Shown here: positions 22,185 to 33,204 of the stretch, one piece after another | Numbering within the stretch: position 1 is the first letter of the stretch | Layout: the number at the start of each line of letters is the position of its first letter | From: Sambucus nigra | Lineage: Eukaryota > Streptophyta > Magnoliopsida > Dipsacales > Adoxaceae | Direction of reading: 5' to 3' | NCBI GenBank assembly: GCA_949130495.1 | Contig: OX422221.1 | Span: forward strand, 24,191,917 to 24,255,916 | Length of the DNA stretch: 64,000 bases | Notes under the pieces: model-generated | What the model was told of the DNA's origin: nothing | The model's database searches: none | Seen by the model: only the letters and a program-made list of their open reading frames with translations | Position numbers and translations under genes: made by a program

Positions 22185-22349
22185 GTGCTTGAGCTATGAA
22201 AAGTTGAACTGAAGAAAATACTGGTGAGCTTGGGAACCTTAGTGGGTCTCTTTCAATGGTGAAACACCTCCTCTCAGGGGGAGTGTTGGTTCACCACCAG
22301 AGTGCCCAGTGAGGTCAAGCTGTACAAAGGAAGAGATGTCTTCTCGTTC
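22185..22349 (-). other. Untranslated leader of element 1
   Basis: Lies between the primer site and the gag ATG. It contains no ORF and no repeat; it presumably holds packaging signals, but I see no specific motif. Confidence 0.5.
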
Positions 22350-22366
22350 CCACAGACGGCGCCAAA
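22350..22366 (-). other. Primer binding site of element 1 (tRNA-Asp type)
   Basis: On the minus strand the bases just after the 5' LTR read TTTGGCGCCGTCTGTGGG. The TGGCGCCGTC part matches the complement of the 3' end of plant tRNA-Asp, as used by Athila/Tat elements. This fixes the 5' end at the right and the minus orientation. Confidence 0.85.
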
Positions 22367-22367
22367 C

Positions 22368-23304
22368 TGATGATGCTGAGATTTAGCACCACCAGATAAG
22401 TGTTAGTGAGCTTAAGCAGTACCAGCCATGGCAGCCATAGAGATATATGAATGTATAGAAGGGGATGAGTATAAGAGGAAATTTAGACAATGATGTATAG
22501 TGGTTCAGCCAATTTGGCCTACATCCACTGTGAGTGTGTGATCCACTAAGTATGGGCACTAATGGCCTTGGATACAATGCACATAACCCTCTCTCTCTCT
22601 CTCTACTGTGTGTGTACAAGCGGAGTTTTAGCTAGGGCTACTGTTCATGGATTGATCCCCTGTAGGGTTGTAGGTGACAAGTATATATAGGTCTTGGGGG
22701 GCGTAGTGTACCCCCCCCCCCCCAAGTAAGCATGGTGCATGTGAATAATGATCTAGCCAATTCCCTGTTGACACCTGTAGATGCCAAATGATGACATAAT
22801 ATTCCCTCACGTGAGGGTGTGATTCTGTTATAACGGTCTGCCACGTGTCTTATGAGCCTGACGCGCACTGTTCCACGCGTCTCCCAAACCACGCGCCGTC
22901 ATGATATCACCCTCGGCCTATGAGCCGAGGCCGAGGGCAAAGTTTCTTCCGGTAGTGAGCCTGGCCCAATTCTGGCCTCGTACTGTCGTACCCTCATAGG
23001 GTCGTCTGGAGCCTGGGGAAGGGTCGGCCCCTCATATGGTCGCCTGGAACCTGGTGAAGGGTCGGCCCCTCGTAGGGTCGTCTGGAACCTGGTGAAGGGT
23101 CGGCCCCTCGTATGGTCGCCTGGAGCCTGGTGAAAGGTCGGCCCCTCGTATGGTCGTCTGGAGCCTGGGGAAGGGTCGGCCCCTCGTAGGGTCGTCTGGG
23201 CCCGGTGAAGGCCAGCTGGGGCCAGGTGAAAGGTCGGCCCCTCTTAGGGTCGTCCGTTGTGGAGGTGATCCTCATATAAGCCGAGGATATAAACGGGTAT
23301 ATCA
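22368..23304 (-). repeat. 5' LTR of element 1
   Basis: 937 bp, partner of 10461-11396 at offset 11,907 (plus one extra C in the poly-C run). I counted about 13 substitutions, for example GAGCTCAAGCAG/GAGCTTAAGCAG, AAGCTTGG/AAGCATGG and GGGGCCTGG/GGGGCCAGG. The TATA-like box is at 22682-22689; transcription would run leftward into gag. Confidence 0.96.
22682..22689 (-). promoter_or_regulatory. TATA-like box in 5' LTR of element 1
   Basis: TATATATA within GACAAGTATATATAGGTC; on the minus strand it reads CCTATATATACTTG. It is the best candidate for the core promoter of the genomic RNA. Confidence 0.5.
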
Positions 23305-23309
23305 ATCGT
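23305..23309. other. Target site duplication ATCGT, right of element 1
   Basis: Matches 10456-10460; it is followed by CATACTATCAAACC, the expected continuation of the monomer. Confidence 0.95.
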
Positions 23310-25378
23310 CATACTATCAAACCGGGAGACCCGAGAATACACGATCAGTTCCTACAAGTTACATTGGTCCCATGCGAGGTGTTCGTGCCTCCTACGGGGT
23401 CGTTTTCGGACGTGTTTAGGTTTTCACCCTTTAACGGCTTATTTTTAAGTCGAAATTTTAATTTTGCAAATTAGCATCAAATTCTCAAACCGAGAGACCC
23501 GGGAGTACGCGGTCAGTTCCTACAACTTACATTGGTCCCGTGCGAGGTGTTCGTGTCCCCTACGGGGTCGTTAGGGGGGTGGTTTGGGTTTTCACCCTTT
23601 AACAACTTGTTTTTAAGTTTAAGTACTAATTTTTGCAAATTATCGTCATACTATCAAACCGGGAGACCCGGGACTACGCGATCAGTTCCTACAAGTTACA
23701 TTGGTCCGTGCGAGGTGTTCGTGCCTCCTACGGGGTCGTTTGGGGGTTGGCTGGGTTTTCACCCTTTGACGGCATGTTTTTATGTTTAAGTGTTGATTTT
23801 TGCCAATTATCGTCCTATTCACAAACCGGGAGATCCGGGACTACGCGGTCAGTTCCTACAAGTTACATTGGTCCCGTGCGAGGTGTTCATGCCTCCTACG
23901 GTGTCGTTTGGGGGGTGGTTTGGGTTTTCACCCTTTGACGGCTTGTTTTTAACTAAGTTTAACTTTTGAAAATTATCGTCATATTCACAAATTGGTAGAC
24001 CCAGGACTACGCAGTCAGTTCCTACAAGTTACATTGGTCTCGTGCGAGGTGTTCGTGCCCCCTACAGGGTCGTTTGGGGGGTGGTTTGGGTTTTCACCCT
24101 TTGACGGATTGTTTTTAAGTTTAAGTACTGATTTTTGCAAATTATCATCATACTATCAAACCGGGAGACCCGGGACTACGCGATCAGTTCCTACAAGTTA
24201 CATTGGTCCCGTGCGAGGTGTTCGTGCTCCCTACGGGGTCGTTTGGGGGGTGGTTTGGGTTTTCACCCTTTGACGTCACGTTTTTAAGTTTAAGTGTTGA
24301 TTTTTAGAAATTATCGTCATACTCTCAGACCGGGAGACCCTGGACTACGCGGTCAGTTCCTACAAGTTACCTTAGTCCCGTGCGAGGTGTTTGTGCCCCC
24401 TACGGGGTCGTTTGGGGGGTGGTTTGGGTTTTCACCCTTTAACGGCTTATTTTTAAGTTTAAGTGATGTTTCTTACAAATTTTCATCATAGTCACAAACC
24501 GGGAGACCCGGGACTACGCGCTCAGTTCCTACAAGTTACATTGGTCCCGTGCGAGGAGTTTGTGCCCCCTACGGGGTCGTTTGGCGGGTGGTTTGGGTTT
24601 TCACCCTTTAACGGCTTGTTTTTAAGTTTAAGTGCTTATTTTTGCAAATTATCATCATACTATCAAACTGGTAGACCCGGGACTACACGATCAGTTCCTA
24701 CAAGTTACATTGGTCCCGGGCGAGGTGTTCGTGCCTCCTACGGGGTCGTTTGTGGGGTGGTTTGTGTTTTCACCCTTTGACGGCTTGTTTTTAAGTTTAA
24801 GTGCTGATTTTTACAAATTATCGTCATTCTCTCAAACCGGGAGACTCGGGAGTACGCGATCAGCTCCTACAAGTTACATTGGTCCCGTGCGAGTTGTTTG
24901 TTCCCCCTACGGGGTCGTTTGGGGGGTGGTTTGGGTTTTCACGCTTCTGACAGCATGTTTGTAAGTTTGAGTGCTGATTTTTGCAAATTATCGTCATACT
25001 CTCAAACCGGGAGACCCGGGACTACACTTTCAATTCCTACAAGTTACATTGGTCCCGTGCGAGGTGTTGGTGCCCCCTACGGGGTCGTTTGGGGGGTGGT
25101 TTGGGCCTTCACCCTTTAACGGCTTGTTTTTAAGTTTAAGTGTTGATTTTTGGAAATTATCGTCATACTATCAAATCGGGAGACCCGGGACTACGCGATC
25201 ACTTCCTACAAGTTTCATTGGTCCCGTGCGAGGTGTTCGTTTCTCCTACGGGATCGTTTGGGGGGTGGTTTGGGTTTTCACCCTTTGACGGCATGTTTTT
25301 AACTAAGTGTGATTTTTGCAAATTATCGTCATATTCACAAACCGAGAGACCCGGGACTACGCGGTCAGTTCCTACAAG

Positions 25379-25383
25379 TTACA
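25379..25383. other. Target site duplication TTACA, left of element 2
   Basis: TTACA precedes the LTR and recurs at 36112-36116. Rejoining gives the monomer text CAAGTTACATTGGTCC. Confidence 0.94.
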
Positions 25384-28346
25384 TGTGACACCCCGACTAA
25401 TTAAATACCGGGTAGCTACTCCTTTATTAAATTAATTCAAAATGACAAGGTGGTCCAGTTAATAGCATCACTGTCGAAAACATTTTTATGATTACTAACC
25501 ACCTAGTATTTAAAAAGTAAGTTGCCAAATTTTAATTTAAGTCTGATTAACATGCAACAAGTGTAATGAAGAATAATAACACCATTCACCATAAATAAGT
25601 AAATAGAATAACCATCACATAATGTAAGTAAAGTCTGGAGGAAAACTCCTCACTACAAAACCACAACTGAAATAACTAAACTGGATACTGAAATAATACA
25701 TGCCAAAGTCTGAAAAACTGAAATGGAAAGATGTCTCTAATAGAAATGGGAAACATGCCCTACAACTGATAGAATACTGAATACGGAATCCAACTGATAG
25801 AAGCGTCTAAAAGAAATTCCCTGTAGCTTCCACAAACAGCTACAGCTCCTCACCTGAATGAGTATCCTATGCATGGTGTCCTTGTGGCTGGGCACCTAAA
25901 ATGGTTTTACAAGAAAAAAATTTAAAAGCAAACGGGTCAGAGCCCGAATGTGTAGATATTTTAAAAAAACCTGCAAGTGCTTTAAAAACATTTAAAACAT
26001 TAAATGTAAAGTACATGTTAGGACGTGCACTCACATGATATTCTCACCTCTCCTCTAACTGTGCACTCCTAACGTAAGTACCCATCTAAAATGACACAAC
26101 TACTAGCTAAGTGACATCATATCTAGCTAGATTGCCATAGGTTCTACCCTTATTACTCGGTTCTCATTAACATAATAACGATCTCAATTAAATAGGGCTT
26201 AACGTAACTTCAGGTTCTCATACAATAGTAATACAACTCGTTATAGATTATCCCTCTATTTTATTCCATAGTTCTACACACAATACTATATGAAAGTTCT
26301 CAGTTTATTAAACGTATATTTTCACAACATAAATATACAATATAAGCACCCCGAGACTAAGCTGTGGTGCACACATACTCTGCTATCCATCCCGGTACAT
26401 CATGTACATAAGGATCACATATTCCGAATCTCTCAGGAATAGTTCTGATAACACAAATCACAAATAATGGAGGCGAACACAGTCACATCACATGGGTCAC
26501 GTACATACCTACGCTCCCACGATCAGCGGACTTATCAATATCCCAATAAGTCTTTCTATGACCTATGTTCATCGAGGTAACCAGTCTAAATCCAGGCAAC
26601 ACAAGGATTAGAGGGCCCTAAGCGAACGCAAACCTCCCGTGATAGCAAGTATGGTAGGTATGTCATACACACAATTCATATACCAATACTAAGTAAACAC
26701 ACGTCTTAGTAATTCCGTAGTTTAATTGTAGTACTATTCTCATTCTAGTACCAATATATAATTTACACACTATATACGATTCCGGTTTATAATCATACGC
26801 GCCATAATCTATTCTCACGCCGTAGTAGACACTCACGTCTCAACCCACTTATCCCTTTAATTTAAATCGCTCGTAAATAATTTACTCCTCAAAATAACCC
26901 AAATGTCCCAAATCTATCAATACATCATCAAAGGAAGGTTACCTATATCCTCGAACAAGATTACGGGACTCCCAAAATCAAAATAGGCCAAAAAGGCCTA
27001 AACTACCAGCTCGTTAGAAGTCTCGTTCGAACGAGACTGTTCGAACGAGATTCCAGTTCGTTCTAACAGACTGTACCATCTAACGACATCTCGTTCGAAC
27101 GAATGTATCGAACGAAAGAGTGTTCGTTCGAACAAAGGTATCGAATGAAGTCTCCCCTCATTAGAAGTGACTGGTCAACTCGTTAGAAGCTCGTTCGAAC
27201 GAGCTCGTTCGAACGACCTGGGAAGGTCTTCTAACGAGGGACCAGTTTCGGCCCAGAATTTCTTAGTTACGATTTTCATCAATTTTTACTCCTCAAATCT
27301 CCTCTAAACTTCGTCCCAACAATTTTTAAAGGTCTCTAATCACTTCTAAACATAACAAGGTTATAAACTAACGTATTTTACTGAGTTAATTCTTCCCAAT
27401 CATCATTAAATCATCAAGTCTCATCACTTTCCCCCAATTATTCAAGAACACAAACCCTAAAATTTTAATTCATGAATTAACCCAATAAAAATACGTTTTA
27501 ATTTCACCCAATCACTAATATTCTCAGTATAGTCATCTACCTATCATTCTACATGCAATTCTCCTCAAGATTTCAAGTTCTAAGTTCCAAAATACATGGG
27601 TTTTCATATTACACCAAGAACAAATCAATTTTATTAAATTCCTATACATGGAAAGAGCATTCTCTGAAATTAAATGATATTAAACCACTTGCCTCGATTG
27701 TCTCTGAATTTGGTGTTGATTTTGTAAAGGTTTTCTGCAGAATTCCTTCTCCTTCTCTCCCTCTCTAAGCTTTCTTCTCCAAAGGTGGCTATGGTGGCTA
27801 GGGTTTTCTTTGGGAAAGTTGGAAACCTAAATGATAACCTCCGTTGCTTATTGGGTCATTAAGGGTTGGTTAGTGGGTTTAGTGGGTCTATTCCCAATCA
27901 GATTTACTTCTCTAATTTTCGTCATTTTTAATTCCTAAAAATACGAAATTACCAAAATGCCCTTTATATTGCCGGTATGGCCTAAAAATACCCCGGGACC
28001 CAAACTATACCCCCGACTAGTGTTTTCTGACTATCTCGACCCTTCCGGACAAGTTGGCGCACTCAAAACGATCATACGGTTATTAGAATTTAAAATCACT
28101 TTTATAATTAAAATAATTATATCCCGACGCGACTGTCACACGCGTCCCAATAAAATGACCAGATTGTCGTATATCAATCTCACAACAAATTTCATAATTC
28201 AATATTCATATATCATCATATATACTCAATATAGTCAAATACCAACTCACAACTCGCTAGTATTTTACCCGGATTAATTTCCAAATAATTCACATTTAAT
28301 TAATTAATCCCAAAAATAAATATAGCCAAAAGTACGAGGTATTACA
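25384..28346 (-). repeat. 3' LTR of element 2
   Basis: 2,963 bp, AT-rich, without convincing genes; short plus-strand ORFs at 27553 and 27957 recur in the other LTR and are not gene-like. It contains a palindrome cluster at 27010-27238. It ends GAGGTATTACA next to the polypurine tract. Confidence 0.95.
27010..27238. repeat. TTCGAA palindrome cluster in 3' LTR of element 2
   Basis: Several copies of the palindrome CTCGTTCGAACGAG or close variants (GTTCGAACGA, CGTTCTAACAG, TATCGAACGA) occur within about 220 bp. The cluster is bounded by CTCGTTAGAAG at 27010-27020 (again at 27179-27189) and its reverse complement CTTCTAACGAG at 27228-27238, so the whole block can fold on itself. Its function is unknown. 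Confidence 0.85.
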
Positions 28347-28364
28347 TACTTCCCCCCTAATAAC
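28347..28364 (-). other. Polypurine tract of element 2
   Basis: On the minus strand TTAGGGGGGAAGTA directly precedes the LTR start TGTAATACC. The same tract is present in element 3 at 59817-59830. Confidence 0.85.
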
Positions 28365-28388
28365 TGAATTTCGTCCCAAAATTTGAAA

Positions 28389-31300
28389 CTATAAAGTACC
28401 TGCTAAAAATAACTCTGGATAACGTTCGCGCATCTCATCCTCGCGTTCCCATGTGGACTCCTCGACATTGTGATGTCGCCACTGAACACGCACTAACGGA
28501 ACTATTTTTGACCGCAGTTTCCTCTCGCTTTGGTCCAAAATAGCAATCGGCCCCTCCTCGTAGGAGCTATCCGGCTGGAGATCGATGTCCTCCACAGCAA
28601 TGTGAGAATGAGACAAATTATCTCTAAGGTATTTCCTCAGCGAGGAAATATGGAACACATCGTGAATCCGATGCAAATGCTCCGGTAACCCAAGTCTATA
28701 CGCAACCGGTCCGATCCGCTCAATAATAGGAAACGACCCCACATACCTTGGTGCCAACTTCCCCTTCTTCCCGAAACGCATAATCCCCTTCATAGGAGAT
28801 ACTCTGAGCAAAACCTGGTCCTCCACTTGGAACTCCCTGAAAAATCTCTTCGCATCAGCATAACTCTTTTGCCTGTCTTGAGCTACCCGAATGCGACTCC
28901 GAATCAACTCAATCCTTGCCGAAGTATCCTGAATTACTTCCGGTCCAAGTATTTTGTTGTCCCCCACCTCTAACCAACATACTGGGGAATGACAAGGCCT
29001 AACATACAATGCTTCAAACGGGGCCATGCCAATAGTGAACTGATAGGAGTTGTTATAAGCAAACTCTACCAGTGGAAGGTATTGCTCCCATCCACCCCCA
29101 AAGTCAATAATGCACATGCGTAGCATGTCCTCCAACATCTGATTTGTGTGCTCGGTCTGCCCATCGGTCTGTGGATGATAAGCCGTACTCAACCGCAATT
29201 CTGTGCCCATGGCCTCCTGGAAACTCTCTCAAAACCTCGAAACAAATATCTTGTCTCTGTCAGACACGATATTTAGGGGTACACCGTGAAGTCTCACAAC
29301 CTCTAAAATGAAGAGCTGGGCATACTGTCCCGTAGTGTAGTCAGTCCTTATGGGTAAAAAGTGAGCGACTTTGGACAACCTGTCCACAATTACCCAAACG
29401 GAGTCGTGACCCCTCTGCGACGTAGGAAATCCCGTGATAAAGTCCATGGATATGCTCTCCCACATCCACACCGGGACCTCCAACGGCTGTAGTAGTCCTG
29501 CCGGTCTCTGATGATCCACTTTTACAAGCTGACAAGTGGTGCATTTCGAAACAAACTCAGCAATATCTTTCTTCATACCGCTCCACCAATATTGGCGTCT
29601 CATATCTTGGTATATTTTGTCCCCTCCCGGATGTACCGCGAACCGTGGGCCGTGCGACTCTGCCATCACCTCGTGTCGCAATTCCTCCCCTTCCGGAACC
29701 ACCAATTTCCCATTGAAGCGTAATCTCCCGTCTGAGCTAACGGTATAGGACTCGGCTCCCTCTGCTAGTAATCGAACTATCTACTCCTGACAGAACGAGT
29801 CATTAGCCTGTGCCCGTACTACCTTCGTGGCAATCTGCGGTGTAACGGTCATCACAGACATGAAAGATCGGGCCACTGCATCCTGGTGTCCCAACTCCTT
29901 CCACTTTGCCATCCACACCTCTGCCACCTCATCTGCTGGTCTATGGCTCAACGTGTCTGCTACCACGTTAGCCTTGCCTGGGTGATACTGGATATCGAAC
30001 TGGTAGTCTTTCACAAACTCAAGCCACCTACGCTGTCGCATATTCAACTCTTTCTACGTGAATAGGTATTGTAGGGACTTGTGGTCCGTGAACAGTTGGA
30101 ACTTCTCCCCCAAAAGATAGTGCCTCCAAATCCGTAGGGCAAATACCACCGCCGCCAATTCCAAGTCATGCGTGGGGTAATTCTTCTCGTGAGGCTTAAG
30201 CTTACAGGAAGCATAAGCTATGGGCTGTCTCTCCTGCTGTAATACACCTCCAAGTCCTTGCAAAGACGCGTCGGTGTAAACCAAATACTCAACTCCCAGT
30301 ATCGGCAATGCTAACACAGGTGCTGAGGTCAATTTGTCCTTCAATTCATCGAATGCCAGCTGACAGGCATCACTCCAGATATAAGGCACACCCTTACGAG
30401 TCAGATGTGTCAAAGGACCTGCTATCTCAGAGAAACCCCGAATAAACCTCCTGTAGTATCCTGCTAGACCCAAGAAACTACGAATCTCCGTCGGTGTCGT
30501 GGGCTGTCCCCACTCCCTCACCGCGGATACCTTCCCCGGATCAACAGATATTCCCCGGTCGGAAATAATGTGTCCCAAAAACTGGACCTCCTTCAGCCTA
30601 AACCCGCACTTCTTATATTTTGCATACAGCTCGTTCTGACGGAGCGTCTACAAAACTTACCTCAAATGCTCGGCGTGCTCCTCCTCTGTCTGGGAGTAAA
30701 CCAGAATATCATCGATGAAGACAATGACAAACTGATCTAGGAAATCCCTGAACACTCTGTTCATCAAGTCCATAAACACAGCTGGAGCGTTGGTCAAACC
30801 GAAAGGCATAACCCGAAACTTGTAAGAACCATATCTCGACAAGAACGCAGTCTTCGAGACATCCTCCTCCCTGATACGCAACTGATGGTATCCCGATCTC
30901 AAATCAATCTTCGAGAAGAAAGAAGCTCCTCTCAACTGGTCGAATAGGTCATCGATTCGAGGCAACGGATACTTATTCCATATCGTGACCTTATTCAACT
31001 CTCGGTAGTCCACACACAATCTCAGTGAACCATCCCTCTTCTTCACAAACAAAACTGGAGCGCCCCAAGGTGAGGTACTCCTGCGAATAAAGCCCTGACC
31101 TAACAGCTACTCTATCTAATCTCGTAGCTCTCGCATCTCTGCCGGACCCATACGGTACGGTGCGCGTGCTATAGGCCTCATATCTGGCAATAGGTCTATA
31201 ATAAAATCTATCTCTCGACTGGGGGGTAGGCCTAGTATCTCCTGAAACACATCTGAATACTCCGTGACAACCGGGATCGAATCTAAAGGAATCACAACCT

Positions 31301-33023
31301 CCTTAGAGGTATCCTCCTCTATGTAATACAGATGAGCGGTCGATCCTCCCTCTGGGCGAGGCATCGTCACTACAAACATCTCTTGCCCCAGAATGGCAAA
31401 AACAATGCTCCCGCTGAAGCAATAAATCATGGCCCTATAAGCTACGAGCCAATCCATACCGATAATCACATCGTGAACATGCATATCTAATACCAACATG
31501 TGTGCAGGTGATACCAAACCACCAATCTCTACCCCCACTCCCCGGCATATAAAGAAAATAAGTGACCCACTCCCCAAAGGTGAGTCGACACACGTCATTG
31601 TGCTCTCTGCCGTAGCTAACAATCCTAAAGATTTCGCGAAGTGTGTAGCTATAAAATAATGTGTAGCACCCGTATCAAATAATACCCGACCCATTGTACC
31701 ATGGATTGGAAACGTACCCTCAATCGCAGGCGGTGCCTGAGGAACTGCAGCCTGGTGGACGTTGTAGACACATCCATACTGTAGCTGCCCCTGCTGAACT
31801 GGGACTGCTGGAATGGGTGGCAATGCTGCCATATGTGGCGGTGTGGGGAGAGCGGCGGGAAACATAGGCCTCTGTGGCTCCTGGCGAGCACCCTGCTGCT
31901 GCTGCTGTGGGGCCCTGCCCCTATCAGGACAATCCTGTCGCTTATGGCCAGTCTTGCCACAAACAAAACACTTCCCTGGGAAGTTCCCTCCTCTCTGCCC
32001 CTGCGGTCCCCGGCCCTAGTGGCCGTTACCGTTCCTCCCTTGGCCCTGTTGGCCCTGGTAAAACTGCTGCCCATTCTGCCCCTGTTGGCCCTGATGGCCG
32101 TTTGGACCCTGATGGCCCTGACGGAAACCTTCCTGTCCCTGTCTGTAGTTCCCTGATCGGAACCTCTTCTGATCCCCCTGCTAGGTACCCTGCTCACCCT
32201 GTCTCTGCCCCTGAACAGATTGTGCCCCACCGACACCATCTCCTCCTGTCCTGCCCTGATGGCTAGACTCTCCCGATCTCTTGCTCTCAGTCATATGAAA
32301 GCGGTGATACTGGCAGTGTAACAAAGCAGCGCTAACCACATCAGAATAAGTGGCCAACGAAAGGTTCCCTAACAGATGCTGACGGATCCTCCATGTCAAC
32401 CCGTCCGTGAACTTCTCAATCTTTTTCTTCTCTGTTGCTATCTCATCTAGAACGATATTCAACAGATTCATGAACTCGGCCTCATACTCGGCCACGGTCT
32501 TACCCTCTTGCCTCAGATTCATCAGTTTCCTCCTCATTTCCGTATGGACAGCGGACGGAGAGTACTTGCGATCAAACCGCACCCAGAAGTCCTGAATAGT
32601 GAGAGTATCCCTCTCATTCATGGTGGTAATAGACTCCCACCACTGCAGTGCAGATCCAACTAGCTTGAAAGTAGCTAGCACCTGCTTCTGAACATCCGTG
32701 CACTCATACATCCTTAAGTGCCTCTACATATCCTTCCTCCACTGGCTCGAGACTACCACATCTGAGCTACCTGCAAACTCTGGCGGATGCGCTTTCTGAA
32801 AAGCATCACGTACACGTTCCCAAGCAGATGGGAATGCATTGGCCTGTACTGGCGCGGCAACCGGCGCCTGAGGTGGTGCCTGCTGAACAACACCAATTGC
32901 GGCATTTACCGCTTGGGCTACTATAGCTGCAACCTCAGCGGCGTTCATCATGCCCTGAACTGGAGCGGGTTGGGGTTCCGGCGTTGCATCCCTGGGAACT
33001 CGTCGTGCACGTCGTGGAGGCAT
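28389..33023 (-). pseudogene. Element 2 gag-pol polyprotein gene, single frame with multiple stops
   Basis: From ATG 33023 (MPPRRARRVPRD) to the stop at 28389 all domains lie in one frame of about 1,544 codons with no frameshift, broken only by stops. These lie near 32724, 32181, 32016, 31125, 31116, 30657, 30648, 30051, 29778 and 29229. Order: gag core (ALQWWESITTMNE); zinc knuckle CFVCGKTGHKRQDC near 31970-31930; protease with DTGA at 31676-31665; RT (VDYRELNKV; catalytic FIDDILVYS near 30719-30693); RNase H ([12 protein letters not shown]); integrase zinc region (HPGGD, KCTTCQ); DDE core (SMDFITG, VSDRD, GQTEHTN); and a chromodomain-like tail (AILDQSERKLR, WRHHNVEESTWE). Where element 3 gives the comparison, stops replace Gln or Trp codons. 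Confidence 0.94.
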
Positions 33024-33190
33024 CTCAAATAAGAATGAGGTTTATAAGTTCGCAGTTATAAACTTAATATAGCTGAAGAACGTAGCATACAAAAAAAAGT
33101 ACAACAATCCTAAAATATAAGGCTCTATATCAAAGAAACTTAGCGGAAACATAATAAGCCGTCAGATCCTAAAGGACACTAGAACCTGAT

Positions 33191-33202
33191 GCTCTGATAC
33201 CA
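33191..33202 (-). other. Primer binding site of element 2 (initiator tRNA-Met)
   Basis: On the minus strand TGGTATCAGAGC follows the 5' LTR after two bases. This is the exact complement of the plant initiator tRNA-Met 3' end and the usual primer of Tekay-type elements. Confidence 0.96.
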
Positions 33203-33204
33203 CC

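Larger units (their letters stand above)
10461..23304 (-). mobile_element. Element 1: Tat/Retand-like Ty3/gypsy LTR retrotransposon
   Basis: A complete 12,844-bp element bounded by two 936/937-bp LTRs (TGAT...ATCA ends) and a 5-bp TSD. Read on the minus strand the order is 5' LTR, tRNA-Asp-type PBS, gag, protease, RT, RNase H, second RNase H, integrase, a 102-bp tandem array, a spliced gene in the opposite orientation, a polypurine tract and 3' LTR. The second RNase H, the antisense ORF and the internal array are known traits of the Tat lineage (Retand, Grande, RIRE2, Ogre relatives). Gag-pol carries several stops and a frame change, so this copy cannot make its own polyprotein in one piece. 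By eye the LTRs differ by about 13 substitutions and one poly-C indel (about 1.4%), which implies recent insertion. Confidence 0.95.
23305..25383 (+). repeat. 169-bp satellite array, block B
   Basis: About 12 monomers between elements 1 and 2, in the same orientation and phase as block A. It includes the AT-rich variant with TCGAAATTTTAATTTTGC near 23449, preceded by GTTTTCGGACGTGTTTAGG, which also occurs near 8529 and 2832. It is simply the continuation of block A, moved by the element 1 insertion. Confidence 0.96.

Noticed and set aside
27553..28277. Short plus-strand ORFs in the LTR of element 2 (also at 35318-36042)
   Set aside because: They recur because the LTR is duplicated; no known domain, AT-rich, and on the strand opposite to the element.
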